From positions 186,001 to 250,000 of the forward strand of contig NW_002476426.1 of NCBI RefSeq assembly GCF_000189635.1: a DNA stretch of 64,000 bases, given 5' to 3'. The notes below the pieces were generated by a model that was not told the origin of the DNA, made no database searches, and worked only from the letters and a program-made list of their open reading frames with translations. Below are positions 63,167-64,000 of this stretch, one piece after another (the stretch's first letter is position 1; every line of letters begins with the position of its first letter). Position numbers and translations under genes: made by a program. The DNA is from Tetrahymena thermophila SB210. Lineage: Eukaryota > Ciliophora > Oligohymenophorea > Hymenostomatida > Tetrahymenidae.

Positions 63167-64000
63167 ATGGCAATAGTTATAAAGTAAGATTAAATTAATC
63201 TTCTCATATACAAGTACCTACTAGAAGCAGGTAAGTTTTAAATTAAATTTAAAAAAAAAGATAGATATGTTATCTATGTTCTTTTAGAATGGAAATATTC
63301 ATTTCATTTTAAATTTGATTAAAGTATTTATCATGTATAAAATAATGTCTTAATTCAATTTTAGAGTATTTTAAGAATAGAATAGCAAATAGAATTAAAA
63401 AAATATTTGATATTTGATAATAAAATGTATTATATTAGGCCTTCAACATTCAGCATATTCATTGTACAACGAAGCTAAAATAGAGTAAATTTACAGAAAC
63501 TATGAGAATGATTTAAAAGCAGGTCACCTTATCCATCATTTAGAGAGATCGCTAATTTTTAATCAAATAGAGTCTCATATATACTTTGTAATATTTATAA
63601 ATTATAACAAGCGTTTGAGTTTGTGAAATATAATTGAAAAATGTCTGAATTATTTAAAATATCTTTAATATAGAGCTAGTATTGTGAATGCAAATAACCA
63701 ATGGAGTTAATTAAGCAGCATTAGTGTGATGTAGTTTAAAAAAAAAGGGAAATTAAATAAGAAATAGAAAAAGAGAGAGAAGGAATGTCTTTAGATACTA
63801 TTGGAAGAGTTGAAGGATAGATAGGTACATAAGGAGGAATATACTAAAGCAATGGATAAATACACTTCCCAGAACTTGACTAGAACTTTTTATTAGAAAA
63901 TCTCTGCCACATCAAGATTGATAAGGCCTAAGAATTTGTAAGTTCTTTTATGAGAAGAATTGGTTTATATAAATACAATATAAAGATATTTTTTAATTCT
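63167..64000 (+). CDS. LisH-domain protein, TBL1/TBLR1-like N-terminus (partial, runs off the window)
   Basis: The 5' part of a gene truncated by the window edge. Three exons join in phase: 63167-63230, 63439-63587 and 63674-63937, the last ending at a GTAAGTTC donor. The first two encode a LisH dimerisation motif, INLLIYKYLLEAGLQHSAYS, closely following the TBL1 pattern (N-LIYRYL-E-G--HSA). AGHLIHHLERSLIFNQIESH then corresponds to the TBL1 segment rich in LI-LQKGLQY-E-E. The third exon carries HQCDVVQKKREIKQEIEKE, like the TBL1 DVV-R/K helix, followed by a Gly/Gln-rich stretch. TBL1/TBLR1 proteins are WD40 subunits of histone-deacetylase corepressor complexes. The WD40 repeats would lie beyond the window, so this identity is provisional. 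Confidence 0.65.

Noticed and set aside
1..64000. tRNA, rRNA, CRISPR and transposon features
   Set aside because: No cloverleaf-like T-loop context, rRNA-like block, repeat-spacer array or transposase-like frame was recognised by eye; a tRNAscan or Rfam search would be decisive.

Overview
The window reads as ciliate macronuclear DNA, almost certainly Tetrahymena (T. thermophila or a close relative). It is extremely AT-rich. Long protein-like frames appear only when TAA and TAG are read as glutamine and TGA is the sole stop. Introns are short, very AT-rich and GT-AG, mostly about 45-80 bp. Genes sit singly on both strands, separated by AT-rich spacers with microsatellite-like runs. All annotation below uses the ciliate nuclear code (UAA/UAG = Gln). 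Coordinates run from the start codon to TGA, introns included.

Left part (1-27.4 kb, mostly minus strand): an EngB/YihA-type GTPase; a 12.5-kb gene for a P4-type-ATPase/guanylyl-cyclase fusion; a phosphatidylserine synthase of the base-exchange (PTDSS) type; a UPF3-like nonsense-mediated-decay factor with an apparent 1-nt frameshift; then, on the plus strand, an intronless Asn/Gln-rich protein with an embedded Alba nucleic-acid-binding domain; and a minus-strand DGAT1-type (MBOAT) acyltransferase.

Middle (28.4-37.7 kb): genes without clear homologues. These are a multi-exon gene with a helical, possibly BAR-like, core whose 5' structure I cannot settle; a 520-aa unknown protein; a 360-aa coiled-coil protein with one CPIC pair; and on the minus strand a 228-aa protein with an F-box-like C-terminus.

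Right part (38.9-64 kb): the complete cytoplasmic dynein-1 heavy chain (DYH1), 21 exons whose lengths sum to an exact 4,549 codons including the stop; a DUF455 ferritin-like protein; a NEK-family kinase (minus); a PX-domain sorting nexin with a helical BAR-type tail (minus); and, running off the right edge, the 5' part of a LisH-domain gene resembling TBL1/TBLR1.

The genes are unrelated housekeeping, signalling and trafficking functions, with no operon logic. The most noteworthy items are the ATPase-cyclase chimera (degenerate ATPase actuator motif, reversed order of the two cyclase half-sites), the frameshift inside the UPF3-like gene, the N/Q-rich Alba protein and the unresolved gene at 28.4-31.3 kb. 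I saw no tRNA, rRNA, transposon or CRISPR array.
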